Below, piece after piece: positions 35,199-43,592 of a stretch of 64,000 bases of DNA (positions are counted from its first letter, which is position 1; each line of letters starts with the position of its first letter). The position numbers and the translations under genes were made by a program. Under the pieces are notes generated by a model. That model did no database searches. It was not told the DNA's origin and worked only from the letters and a program-made list of their open reading frames with translations. The stretch is from NCBI RefSeq assembly GCF_030409325.1, contig NZ_JAUFPR010000002.1:2294001-2358000 (forward strand). Direction: 5' to 3'. The DNA comes from Mucilaginibacter aquaedulcis (GTDB lineage: Bacteria; Bacteroidota; Bacteroidia; Sphingobacteriales; Sphingobacteriaceae).

Positions 35199-36194
35199 TT
35201 ATTTCTTCAATCTTAATATTGAAAAATCATTATCAGCCTTTTTTATGATATTAGCCAGCATCCCCAGTCCGGTTATCTCCATTTCAACCAGGTCACCATC
35301 TTTTAACCATTGAGGCTGATAGTTAGTATCGTTAAGCAAGCCGGTACCATTCAGTTCCAGGAAGCAGCCTGTACCAACGGTGCCTGAGCCTATTACATCG
35401 CCGGGCAATACGTCGCAACCGTAAGCAGCACGCTCAATGATCTCAGCAAAGGTCCAGTCCATATCGGCCATGTTACCTAAGGATACCTGTTTACCATTTA
35501 CTACGCACTTCATTTCAAGGTTATAGGCATTGCCGGTATGCCCTGCTTTAGGTGCAACTTTATATTGCTCCAGCTCATCGGCCGTCACCAGCCATGGGCC
35601 AATTACGGTAGAAAAGTCTTTACCCTTTGCCGGGCCCAGATTTAGCAGCATTTCTTCCATTTGCAGGGTACGTGCACTCATATCATTCATGATCATATAG
35701 CCTGCTATAAAACTATCAGCTTCGGCAGCTTTAATGTTACGGCCCTTCTTATAAAGGACTACCGCTACCTCTAATTCAAAATCAAGTTTGTTAAAATGAT
35801 CGGGCATGCATTCAATTTCGCCGGGGCCCTGTATGGCATTGTGGTTGGTGAAATAAAATACGGGATATTGATCAAACTCGGGTATCATATCAACCTTGCG
35901 GTTACGACGTGCAGCCTCCACATGCTGCCTGAAGGCATAACCATCACGGCATGATGTTGGGTGCGGTACAGGAGCAGTAAGTTCAAAAAAGAGCTCTTCT
36001 TTAGCTTCCATTTTTCCTGAAGCTATTGCCTCATGAACACGCTTTGCATGATCCATCAACTCCTCACCTCCCCATAAAAACTCATTCATATTATCGGGTA
36101 TCAGCTTGTCGCAGGAGTTAAGATTATAAATATGATTGTTTATAAAAACTCCTAAATGTTCGCGGTCATCGGTTTTATATGATACTAATTTCAT
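35199..36194 (-). CDS. Fumarylacetoacetate hydrolase family protein
   Basis: A 331-residue enzyme of the FAH superfamily. The catalytic region has the metal-ligand run FELEVAVVLYKKG, preceded by CRDGYAFRQHVEAARR and followed by MIMNDMSARTLQMEEM and GSGTVGTGCF. Given the divergent hmgA and hppD next door, it most likely cleaves fumarylacetoacetate to fumarate and acetoacetate, the last step of tyrosine breakdown. Related FAH-fold enzymes act on other oxo-acids, so the exact substrate is inferred from context. No maleylacetoacetate isomerase is seen nearby. Confidence 0.87.
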   Translation of the reverse strand: MKLVSYKTDDREHLGVFINNHIYNLNSCDKLIPDNMNEFLWGGEELMDHAKRVHEAIASGKMEAKEELFFELTAPVPHPTSCRDGYAFRQHVEAARRNRKVDMIPEFDQYPVFYFTNHNAIQGPGEIECMPDHFNKLDFELEVAVVLYKKGRNIKAAEADSFIAGYMIMNDMSARTLQMEEMLLNLGPAKGKDFSTVIGPWLVTADELEQYKVAPKAGHTGNAYNLEMKCVVNGKQVSLGNMADMDWTFAEIIERAAYGCDVLPGDVIGSGTVGTGCFLELNGTGLLNDTNYQPQWLKDGDLVEMEITGLGMLANIIKKADNDFSILRLKK

Positions 36195-36576
36195 AGGTAG
36201 GTTAATTGGTTAAATCAAAACTAAGCAAATTTAGTTGATTAGCTAAGAGCATGATGATGTACTGATCAAAAAAACTATGCTTGCATATTAAAAATATTAC
36301 CTCTAATTTCGTGTTAACCATGTTAACCATACAAAAGCATTTTCTATTTTCCCTGGGCCTTACCAGTATGAGCGACGCCTCATCGTTCAGGGATGCTATG
36401 CTTGCCAAAATAGTACTTGCCCAGTACTAATTAAGATTTTGGAGAAAGACTATTGGAGGAATGACGGGTATGTCTGTCCCTGCTTATTTCCAAAAAATCC
36501 ATAGCCCAATAGGCTCAAAGCCAATTAAAACTATCCGGACATTTTAAACGTTTTATTGTTAACCAATTAAAACACC
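36195..36576. other. Divergent promoter region of the tyrosine-degradation locus
   Basis: 382 bases between the divergent FAH-family and hmgA genes. It should hold promoters for both, but I cannot mark a confident consensus. A 36-codon open frame (36320-36430, + strand, starting MLTIQKHFLF) is present; it has no recognisable homology and may be chance or a gene remnant. The ATG TTA ACC repeat (GTTAACCATGTTAACCAT, 36312-36330) is a small direct repeat. Confidence 0.45.
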
Positions 36577-37737
36577 ATGCCCTTATATCATACTTTAGGA
36601 GTTATCCCTCCCAAGCGGCATACGCAGTTCCGTAAGCCCGATGGTACTTTATATGCCGAAGAACTGGTATCAACAGAAGGTTTTTCAAGTCTTTATTCAC
36701 TGGTTTATCACGCCTACCCGCCTACTATTGTAAAAACTTTGGGTGAGCCTTATAGCGTTGAGCCTAAAATAGCGCGCGAAAAACACCTGAAACATACCAG
36801 CCTGATAGGTTTTAATATAAAGCCTGAAGATGATTACCTGCAAAGCCGCAAACCGGTGCTGGTAAACAGCGATCTGCATATTTCGCTGGCGGCGCCGCGC
36901 CAATCAATGACTGATTATTTTTATAAAAACAGCCAGGCAGATGAGGTAGTTTTTATACATGAGGGTTTCGGTACATTAAAAACTGGTTTTGGCAATATCA
37001 AATTTGTATACGGTGATTACCTGGTGATACCCCGCGGTACCATTTACCAGTTAGAATTTGATACGCCCGATAATCGTTTATTTATTATAGAGAGTTTTAG
37101 TCCTATTCGTCCGCCAAAACGGTACCGCAATCAATATGGACAGCTGATGGAACACTCGCCCTATTGCGAACGTGATATCAAACGCCCTACCGAGCTGGAA
37201 ACTCACGACAGGCATGGCGATTTCAAGATCCTGATCAAGAAACAAGGCTTAATATATCCGTACATATATGGCACCCATCCGTTTGATTTTATTGGCTGGG
37301 ATGGCTTCCATTATCCCTGGGCACTGTCTATCCATGATTTTGAACCCATAACCGGCAGGCTGCATCAGCCGCCGCCCGTGCACCAAACCTTTGAGGGCAA
37401 CAATTTTGTGATATGCTCATTTGTACCCCGTAAGTTTGATTATCACCCGCTATCTATCCCTGCGCCTTATAACCATAGTAATGTAGACAGCGACGAGGTT
37501 TTATACTATGTAGATGGCGACTTTATGAGCCGCAAAAGTGTGGTAAAGGGTCAAATTACACTGCACCCGGGCGGCATTCCACACGGCCCTCATCCGGGCT
37601 CGGTTGAAAAATCTATCGGCAAGGAATCAACAGATGAACTGGCCGTGATGATAGATCCATTTAGGCCGCTGATGCTCACGGAAGAGGCCATAAAAATTGA
37701 AGACGAGAATTATTATAAGAGTTGGAGCCTCACCTAA
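36577..37737 (+). CDS. hmgA: Homogentisate 1,2-dioxygenase, short form
   Basis: A 386-residue cupin-type dioxygenase that opens the ring of homogentisate to maleylacetoacetate with Fe(II). Recognised from GFGNIKFVYGDYLVIPRGT, SYPCFSPY-like SPYCERDIKRP and the C-terminal iron site: a His in APYNHSNVDSDE with a nearby acidic ligand, and a His in GGIPHGPHPG. It is about 50 residues shorter than the human and Pseudomonas enzymes, with a compact N-terminus. It is followed by hppD, 47 bases downstream, with a small palindrome between. Confidence 0.87.
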   Translation: MPLYHTLGVIPPKRHTQFRKPDGTLYAEELVSTEGFSSLYSLVYHAYPPTIVKTLGEPYSVEPKIAREKHLKHTSLIGFNIKPEDDYLQSRKPVLVNSDLHISLAAPRQSMTDYFYKNSQADEVVFIHEGFGTLKTGFGNIKFVYGDYLVIPRGTIYQLEFDTPDNRLFIIESFSPIRPPKRYRNQYGQLMEHSPYCERDIKRPTELETHDRHGDFKILIKKQGLIYPYIYGTHPFDFIGWDGFHYPWALSIHDFEPITGRLHQPPPVHQTFEGNNFVICSFVPRKFDYHPLSIPAPYNHSNVDSDEVLYYVDGDFMSRKSVVKGQITLHPGGIPHGPHPGSVEKSIGKESTDELAVMIDPFRPLMLTEEAIKIEDENYYKSWSLT

Positions 37738-37740
37738 AGT

Positions 37741-37757
37741 CCTCTCCTTTGGAGAGG
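37741..37757. repeat. Small palindrome inside the hmgA-hppD operon
   Basis: CCTCTCC-TTT-GGAGAGG: a perfect 7-bp stem with a 3-base loop, 3 bases after the hmgA stop. It resembles the palindrome at 27750-27768 (loop AAA instead of TTT). No T-run follows, so it is not a typical terminator. Confidence 0.7.
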
Positions 37758-37784
37758 GGCAGATGAGGCTAAAAAATTAAAACA

Positions 37785-38909
37785 ATGCAAATACAAACTA
37801 TAGATAAACAACCAAATACAGCAGATTTTTTACCGCTAAACGGTACAGATTATGTTGAATTTTATGTGGGTAACGCCAAGCAGGCTGCTCACTATTATAA
37901 AACCGCTTTCGGCTTTCAAAACCTGGCCTATGCCGGCCCGGAAACCGGCGTACGCGACAGGGCATCCTATGTTCTGCAGCAAGGTAAGATCAGGATAGTA
38001 CTTACAACCCCCTTACACTCTGCTCATCCCATTGCAGAGCACATCAAGAAACATGGCGATGGTGTAAAAGTACTGGCCTTATGGGTTGATGATGCATATG
38101 ATGCCTTTGAGCAAACCACCAAACGCGGTGCCATACCTTATCAAAAGCCTCAAACCCTTACCGATGAATATGGAGAGGTACGTACCAGCGGCATAAAACT
38201 TTATGGCGAAACCGTTCACCTGTTTGTAGAGCGTAAAAACTATAATGGCCTTTTTTTACCCGGCTATCAAAAGTTGCAAACCACCTACAATCCGCCTGTT
38301 GCGGGTTTATTATATGTTGACCATTGCGTAGGCAACGTGGGCTGGCATAAAATGAACCAATGGGTTAATTTTTATGAAGATATTATGGGTTTCAGAAACA
38401 TTTTAACATTTGATGATAAAATGATCAGCACCGAATACTCGGCCTTAATGAGTAAGGTGATGAGCAATGGAAACGGCTATGTAAAATTCCCGATCAACGA
38501 ACCGGCAGAAGGTAAAAAGAAATCGCAGATTGAGGAATACCTTGAATTTTATGAAGGCGAAGGCGTACAGCATATGGCCCTGGCTACTGATGATATTGTT
38601 GCTACTGTAACCGATCTTCAAAACCGTGGTGTGGAGTTTTTAACCGTACCTACCACTTATTATGATGACCTTACCGACCGTGTTGGGCATATTGATGAAG
38701 ATCTGGAACCGCTCAAAAAATTGGGCATCCTGGTTGATCGGGATGATGAAGGTTATCTGCTACAGATATTCACCAAACCTATTGAAGACAGGCCAACCCT
38801 TTTCTTCGAGATCATTCAGCGCAAAGGTGCCAAATCATTTGGTGCGGGCAACTTTAAAGCCTTATTTGAGGCCATTGAGCGTGAACAGGAAATCAGAGGA
38901 AACCTTTAG
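37785..38909 (+). CDS. hppD: 4-hydroxyphenylpyruvate dioxygenase
   Basis: A 374-residue vicinal-oxygen-chelate-fold enzyme that converts 4-hydroxyphenylpyruvate to homogentisate with Fe(II) and O2. The three iron ligands are visible: H180 (LLYVDHCVGNV), H263 (GVQHMALATDD) and E342 (LFFEIIQRKGAKSFG). The C-terminal helix GNFKALFEAIEREQEIRG is typical of true HPPD rather than related hydroxymandelate synthases. It is in the same transcript as hmgA, giving the two central steps of tyrosine catabolism. A strong terminator follows. Confidence 0.95.
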   Translation: MQIQTIDKQPNTADFLPLNGTDYVEFYVGNAKQAAHYYKTAFGFQNLAYAGPETGVRDRASYVLQQGKIRIVLTTPLHSAHPIAEHIKKHGDGVKVLALWVDDAYDAFEQTTKRGAIPYQKPQTLTDEYGEVRTSGIKLYGETVHLFVERKNYNGLFLPGYQKLQTTYNPPVAGLLYVDHCVGNVGWHKMNQWVNFYEDIMGFRNILTFDDKMISTEYSALMSKVMSNGNGYVKFPINEPAEGKKKSQIEEYLEFYEGEGVQHMALATDDIVATVTDLQNRGVEFLTVPTTYYDDLTDRVGHIDEDLEPLKKLGILVDRDDEGYLLQIFTKPIEDRPTLFFEIIQRKGAKSFGAGNFKALFEAIEREQEIRGNL

Positions 38910-38945
38910 ATATGAGAAGTTAGATTTGAAATAGGAGATTTAACG

Positions 38946-38972
38946 AAGCCGGGCTGTTGCCCGGCTTTTTTG
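38946..38972 (+). terminator. Rho-independent terminator after hppD
   Basis: Arms AAGCCGGGC and GCCCGGCTT (38946-38954 and 38959-38967) with a TGTT loop, followed by T to 38971. A strong, GC-rich classical terminator. Confidence 0.93.
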
Positions 38973-38986
38973 TGTCTTGATTTAGT

Positions 38987-38994
38987 TATATTTG
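38987..38994 (+). promoter_or_regulatory. Possible -7 box for the YCII/AlkD genes
   Basis: TATATTTG matches the TAnnTTTG consensus, 23 bases before the YCII-type start. The only TTTG upstream (38969-38972) is 14 bases away, shorter than usual, so the promoter is uncertain. Confidence 0.4.
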
Positions 38995-39017
38995 ATATAC
39001 CTCAAATCCTCGATATC

Positions 39018-39488
39018 ATGAAAAAGCTCACTTTGTTAATAGCAATTATGGCCTTTGCTTTTACTTGCTTTGCCCAGGAACCTTCCAATACCAAACCTGT
39101 TTTTGATGCTGCCCTTGCTAAAAAACTCGGTGCCGATAAATATGGTATGAAAAAATATGTAATGGCTTTTTTAAAAGCGGGCCCTAACCGTTTGCAAGAC
39201 TCGGCAGCACTCATGCAATTACAAATGGCACATCTAAAAAACATTACACGCCTGGCTAACGAAGGTAAATTAGTGGTAGCAGGGCCTTTTATGGATGATC
39301 AGCCAATTAGGGGTATATTCATTTTTAATGTAGAAACCATTGAAGAAGCTAAACAACTTACCGAAACTGACCCGGCCGTAAAAGCGGGTTCGCTGGTAAT
39401 GGAACTTCACCCCTTCTACTGTTCTGCAGCCTTAATGGAGGTTAATAGCATTCATCACCGTATAGAAAGCAAGAGCGTAGCCGATTAA
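39018..39488 (+). CDS. Secreted YCII-related domain protein
   Basis: About 156 residues from ATG 39018 with a signal peptide (MKKLTLLIAIMAFAFTCFAQ). The mature part carries a YCII-related domain, a ferredoxin-like fold: YVMAFLKAGPNR, HLKNITRLANEGKLVVAGPF and the final LVMELHPFYCSAAL. YCII domains are usually cytoplasmic; an exported one is a known variant in Bacteroidetes. The function is unknown. The next gene begins 6 bases after its stop, so they are co-transcribed. Confidence 0.8.
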   Translation: MKKLTLLIAIMAFAFTCFAQEPSNTKPVFDAALAKKLGADKYGMKKYVMAFLKAGPNRLQDSAALMQLQMAHLKNITRLANEGKLVVAGPFMDDQPIRGIFIFNVETIEEAKQLTETDPAVKAGSLVMELHPFYCSAALMEVNSIHHRIESKSVAD

Positions 39489-39494
39489 ACCCGA

Positions 39495-40148
39495 ATGGCT
39501 GTACAAGAGATCATTGACCTTTTAAAACATAAAGCCGAACCTGCCTATCTGGCCGGCATGACCCGCTATGGTATTAATACCGATCATGCCCTTGGGGTTA
39601 GGCTTCCGGAGTTACGAAAACTGGCTAAAGTAATTGGGAAAGACCATGCCCTTGCCCTTGAACTTTGGGATACCCAATTTCATGAGGCACGCATGCTGGC
39701 CTCCCTAATTGATGATCCTGCCCTGGTAACCGAACAGCAAATAAACAGCTGGACAAGAGATTTCAACTCCTGGGATATTTGTGATCAGGTATGTGGTAAT
39801 TTATTTGACCGTACACCCTTTGCCATTACTAAAGCCACTGAGTTTAGCACGCGTGAAGAAGAATTTGTAAAACGTGCCGGTTTTGTTTTAATGGCCGAAT
39901 ATGCCGTGCATAACAAAACCGCACCTGATGATACATTTATTAAATTATTTCCCATTATGGAACGTGAAGCCTGGGATAATCGGAATTTTGTTAAAAAGGC
40001 GGTGAACTGGGCACTGCGGCAAATTGGTAAAAGAAATAATACTTTAAAAGAATTGGCTATACAAACAGCTAATAATATTTTAAGGCAGGATCATAAATCT
40101 GCCAAATGGATAGCCACTAACGCGTTAGCCGAACTCCAATCCAGATAG
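39495..40148 (+). CDS. DNA alkylation repair protein, AlkD-like HEAT-repeat fold
   Basis: A 217-residue all-helical protein of the AlkD family. Characteristic pieces: GINTDHALGVRLPELRKLAK, DTQFHEARMLASLIDDP, FNSWDICDQVC, and NRNFVKKAVNWALRQIGKRN. AlkD excises N3- and N7-alkylated bases from DNA without base flipping. Members of this family without known activity also exist, so glycosylase function is inferred. It starts 6 bases after the YCII gene. Confidence 0.87.
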   Translation: MAVQEIIDLLKHKAEPAYLAGMTRYGINTDHALGVRLPELRKLAKVIGKDHALALELWDTQFHEARMLASLIDDPALVTEQQINSWTRDFNSWDICDQVCGNLFDRTPFAITKATEFSTREEEFVKRAGFVLMAEYAVHNKTAPDDTFIKLFPIMEREAWDNRNFVKKAVNWALRQIGKRNNTLKELAIQTANNILRQDHKSAKWIATNALAELQSR

Positions 40149-40472
40149 TGATTGCTTCAATCCAGAAAAAAGACATACCACAAAGTCTGTATCATATTCT
40201 TTTTACGAATGCTTTTTTAATAATTAAGAATCAAAATGCTGAAAAACCTGTTATTTAGCTTCACAACCTTATACATAAGCGTTTCACATTAATAAATTTA
40301 CTTTACAATCATCAGTATAAGAGTAGTTTGTATCATTTCAAATATTATATTTGAGGTTGGCCGGCTTATGCTTAAATGGTGTTGAATCTGGAAATATAAA
40401 TACAACTTTAAGTTGTATTTATTAAGATTTGAAATTATGGCACATAATTTTCTATTGGTAGGCGTATGAATA
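40149..40472. other. Intergenic region upstream of the PAS kinase
   Basis: 324 bases. It has a perfect 11-bp inverted repeat (40398-40408 with 40410-40420; AAATACAACTT arms) 50 bases before the kinase start, and a TATATTTG box at 40346-40353 that could be the -7 element. The stem could be an operator or a leader hairpin. No gene-like frame is visible. Confidence 0.5.
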
Positions 40473-41978
40473 ATGAGTAATGAGCAGGCTATTGATAATA
40501 TGAGTTTTTCTGAAGATAAATTTTCTGATGACAGCAGGTTACATCTTGCTCAAATAATTGATAATATTAATGCCGGCATTTGGGAATATAATATTAATAC
40601 AAGGGTAATTAAATGGTCGGCAGGGTTTTATACTCTGTTAGGTTATGAACCCGGCGAAATTGAATGCTCTAATCATACTTTTTTTGAACAGCTGTTATAT
40701 CATCAGGATAAAACGATTTTCCTGAATGCTTTAACCAATCAAAACTCCAAACAAAGCAACCCGGTACAAGTAAGGTTGCTTACCAAATCATCTGGTTATC
40801 ATTGGTTTGAGAGCACCGTTAAAAGATATCCTGATACTAAAGCCAAGACCATTTACGGCTCAATCATTAATATACATGATTATAAACAGGCACAACTAAA
40901 AGCCGCGCGTGATGACCTTAATTACGCCGACACGCTCAGAATAGCCAAATTAGGAAGCTGGGAAATTGAAGCAGGTAGCCTTAACCTAACCTTATCAAAA
41001 CATACATATGACATTTTTGAACTCCAGGCAGAGGTAAAGCTAACCATTGATGAAGTTATCAGTTTTTTTGAGCCTCAGCATCGCGCCACATTGCAAACCG
41101 CAATAAACAACGCTCTTGAATTTTGCCAGCCCTATGATCTTGAATTACTTTTCAGAACGGCTAAAAATCATGTATTGTGGGTAAAAGCCAAGGGTGTGCC
41201 TATTATAAATGAATATGGCAAATGCATTATTGTAAAAAATATTATTCAGGATATTGATAACAGCAAGCGTAAAGGCTTAAGTTTAGAGTCGTCACTTAAC
41301 TTGCTTACTGATCAAAACAAGCGCCTGCAGAATTTTGCCTACATCGTATCGCATAACCTGCGTTCGCATACTGGCAACCTGCAGTTTATGGTTAAATTAT
41401 ACGAGGAAACTGACGTTAGGGAAGATCGTGCTGAAATATTTTCGCACATCAAATCTATCGGCAGCAGCCTTAATTCAACAATTGAACACCTTAACGAAAT
41501 TGTTAAAATTCAAACCGAAATAACCAACGAGCGCAGTGTAATCAATTTTGAATCTATTTTCAAAAATGTACAATTGGCTATAAAAAGCAACATTGACGCC
41601 CTTAACGCCCATATTGAGTACGATTTTAGCCAGTGTACCGAAATAAGTTATGTGCCGGCATACATGGAGAGTATTTTGCAAAATCTGCTCACCAATGCCT
41701 TAAAATACAGCCATCCGGACAGGCAGCCGTTTATTAAGTGCTATACCATAAAAGACCGCAATTATGTTTATCTCATATTTGAGGATAACGGTATAGGTAT
41801 CGACCTGGAGCGCTATGGCGATAAAGTATTTGGCATGTATAAAACATTTCATCAAAACCCCGATGCAAGGGGAATTGGTTTGTTTATAACACGCAACCAA
41901 ATAGAGGCTCTTGGCGGTACTATCAAAGTAGAAAGCACCGTAAACATTGGCACTAAATTTACAATAAAACTGGTGTAA
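40473..41978 (+). CDS. PAS-domain sensor histidine kinase, cytoplasmic
   Basis: A 501-residue soluble protein with no membrane segment. Two PAS-like regions (about 24-145 with GIWEYNINTRVIKWS, and about 155-270 with LGSWEIEAGSL) precede a HisKA-like helix with H294 in FAYIVSHNLRSHTGN and an HATPase domain (NLLTNALKYSHPDRQ; FEDNGIGIDLERYG; ARGIGLFI). The ligand or cofactor of the PAS domains cannot be told. A single-domain response regulator begins 15 bases after it. Confidence 0.9.
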   Translation: MSNEQAIDNMSFSEDKFSDDSRLHLAQIIDNINAGIWEYNINTRVIKWSAGFYTLLGYEPGEIECSNHTFFEQLLYHQDKTIFLNALTNQNSKQSNPVQVRLLTKSSGYHWFESTVKRYPDTKAKTIYGSIINIHDYKQAQLKAARDDLNYADTLRIAKLGSWEIEAGSLNLTLSKHTYDIFELQAEVKLTIDEVISFFEPQHRATLQTAINNALEFCQPYDLELLFRTAKNHVLWVKAKGVPIINEYGKCIIVKNIIQDIDNSKRKGLSLESSLNLLTDQNKRLQNFAYIVSHNLRSHTGNLQFMVKLYEETDVREDRAEIFSHIKSIGSSLNSTIEHLNEIVKIQTEITNERSVINFESIFKNVQLAIKSNIDALNAHIEYDFSQCTEISYVPAYMESILQNLLTNALKYSHPDRQPFIKCYTIKDRNYVYLIFEDNGIGIDLERYGDKVFGMYKTFHQNPDARGIGLFITRNQIEALGGTIKVESTVNIGTKFTIKLV

Positions 41979-41993
41979 TTATCTGAAGATAAA

Positions 41994-42398
41994 ATGATTG
42001 ATTTAAACACTTGCATCATTGATAACAACAGCACCTATGTTTACGGGTTCAAAAAAATGATAAGCCTTAAAAACGCAGGCCAACAGGTAACTCATTTTAA
42101 CAATGGTGTTGAGGCTATCGATTACCTCAAAAATCCACTTAACGCCTTTAACTTACCCGACATCATATTCCTTGACATTAATATGCCGGTTATGAATGGC
42201 TGGGAATTCATGAACGAATTTGTGGAAATAAAATCGCAGTTGAGGAAAAAAATCTCGATTTACATCTTAAGCGCATCAGCTGACATTAACGATATTGAAC
42301 GCGCTAAAAATATTTCTGACATTTCAGATTATATCCTGAAACCAGTTGACTGGTGCCGTTTAGAAGAGATATTTAACAGCCTGCAAATGGCAGGTTAA
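41994..42398 (+). CDS. Single-domain response regulator (receiver only)
   Basis: A 134-residue receiver domain: the acidic pocket is reduced (IIDNN at 8-12, where DDD or DDE is usual), phospho-acceptor D61 in IIFLDINMPVMNG, Ser in IYILSASAD and Lys in DYILKPVDW. It has no output domain, so it probably passes phosphate to, or controls, another protein, as in RcsB/Spo0F-like relays. It is the partner of the PAS kinase just upstream. The missing second acidic residue may weaken magnesium binding. Confidence 0.88.
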   Translation: MIDLNTCIIDNNSTYVYGFKKMISLKNAGQQVTHFNNGVEAIDYLKNPLNAFNLPDIIFLDINMPVMNGWEFMNEFVEIKSQLRKKISIYILSASADINDIERAKNISDISDYILKPVDWCRLEEIFNSLQMAG

Positions 42399-42400
42399 GT

Positions 42401-42457
42401 AAAGAATAGAAAACATGTAATTTCTTAGTTTAAGAAATTACATGTTTTCTATTCTTT
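42401..42457. terminator. 27-bp perfect hairpin between convergent genes
   Basis: Arms 42401-42427 and 42431-42457 are exact reverse complements (27 bp) with a 3-base GTT loop. It begins 3 bases after the receiver-gene stop; the convergent manA ends at 42476. It probably acts as a bidirectional terminator, although it lacks a clean T-run and is far longer than needed. Confidence 0.8.
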
Positions 42458-42475
42458 GCGTTAGCTGTGCTTTAA

Positions 42476-43456
42476 TTATTCAATATAGCTTTCCAGTATT
42501 TTAAAGCCTTCTGTTGTATCCAGCTCTACCTTATCTATGTTTTTTGGTAATAAAATACACTCGCCCATTTTAACCGAATACTCTTCACCATTGTATTTTA
42601 CAGTATAAGCACCTTCAACGCATACATGTATTACAAATGAATCAAGCGTCGAATAATCTTTTGAGGTGCTGTGCGTAAAATCAAGCAAATTAGTTGTAAA
42701 GTATGGGCAGGCAACCAGCTTTACAGTTTCATCCTTTTTAGGCTGATAACTGGTTTTGTATTCAGGGTAATGTTTGTAATCAATGGCAGCAAGAGCTTCT
42801 TCGGTATGCAGCTCACGTTTGTTGCCTTTATCATCAACACGGTCAAAATCATAAATGCGGTAAGTGATATCAGATGTTTGCTGAATTTCGGCAATCAGCA
42901 AACCTTTACCAATGGTATGAACACGGCCGGCCGGTAAAAAGAAAACATCACCTGCAGCAACATCTTCTTTATTCAAAATATCCGTTAGGTGGCCACTGTT
43001 TAGCTTATCAAGGTAAACCTGTTCGGTAAGTTCCTGGTTAAAACCTGCAATTAATGTTGAGCCCGGATCGGCTTCAATTACATACCACATTTCTGTTTTA
43101 CCAAATGAATTGTGGCGTTTTTTGGCCAATTCATCATTTGGGTGCACCTGGATAGACAGGTCCTCATTGGCATCAATAAACTTTATCAGTAAAGGGAATA
43201 TATTACCAAAATGTGCATACACCTTTTCGCCAACCAATTCGCCCTGAAATTTCTCTAACAGATCGGCCAGTGATTCGCCTGCCAGTTCGCCGTTGGCCAC
43301 TACAGATACATCAGATTTTACACCTGATATTTCCCAGGTTTCGCCGCAATTTGGCAAATCACCAAAATCTTTATGTAAATAGGTTTTGATCTTTTGACCG
43401 CCCCAGATCTTGTCTTTATAAATGGTTTTGAATTTTAACGGATATAATGCTGACAT
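42476..43456 (-). CDS. manA: Mannose-6-phosphate isomerase, class I
   Basis: About 326 residues from ATG 43456 (MSALYPLKFK); an ATG at 43474 adds six residues. The cupin-type zinc site is recognised from IQVHPNDELAKKRHNSFGKTEMWYV and the downstream GRVHTIGKGLLIAEIQQTSD. It interconverts mannose 6-phosphate and fructose 6-phosphate. It is the short bacterial class I form. The gene converges with the response regulator and follows a terminator that ends icd. Confidence 0.92.
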   Translation of the reverse strand: MSALYPLKFKTIYKDKIWGGQKIKTYLHKDFGDLPNCGETWEISGVKSDVSVVANGELAGESLADLLEKFQGELVGEKVYAHFGNIFPLLIKFIDANEDLSIQVHPNDELAKKRHNSFGKTEMWYVIEADPGSTLIAGFNQELTEQVYLDKLNSGHLTDILNKEDVAAGDVFFLPAGRVHTIGKGLLIAEIQQTSDITYRIYDFDRVDDKGNKRELHTEEALAAIDYKHYPEYKTSYQPKKDETVKLVACPYFTTNLLDFTHSTSKDYSTLDSFVIHVCVEGAYTVKYNGEEYSVKMGECILLPKNIDKVELDTTEGFKILESYIE

Positions 43457-43546
43457 GATGTAATTTTTAATCATGCTAAGGTAGGAGTTAAATAAGAAAG
43501 GATAAACCGATTCAGCATTTTTTACTAAAAACTTATTTAAAACACA

Positions 43547-43577
43547 AAAGCCCGCCTTAAAAAGGGCGGGCTTTGCA
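43547..43577 (-). terminator. Rho-independent terminator after icd
   Basis: A perfect 10-bp stem AAAGCCCGCC / GGCGGGCTTT (43547-43556 with 43565-43574). On the minus strand it is followed by TTTTGTGTTTT, downstream of the icd stop at 43593. Confidence 0.9.
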
Positions 43578-43592
43578 AATTTATTACAAAAA

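Noticed and set aside
36320..36430. 36-codon open frame starting MLTIQKHFLF
   Set aside because: Short, no recognised family, lies in a divergent promoter region; could be a remnant. Kept only as a note in the intergenic entry.
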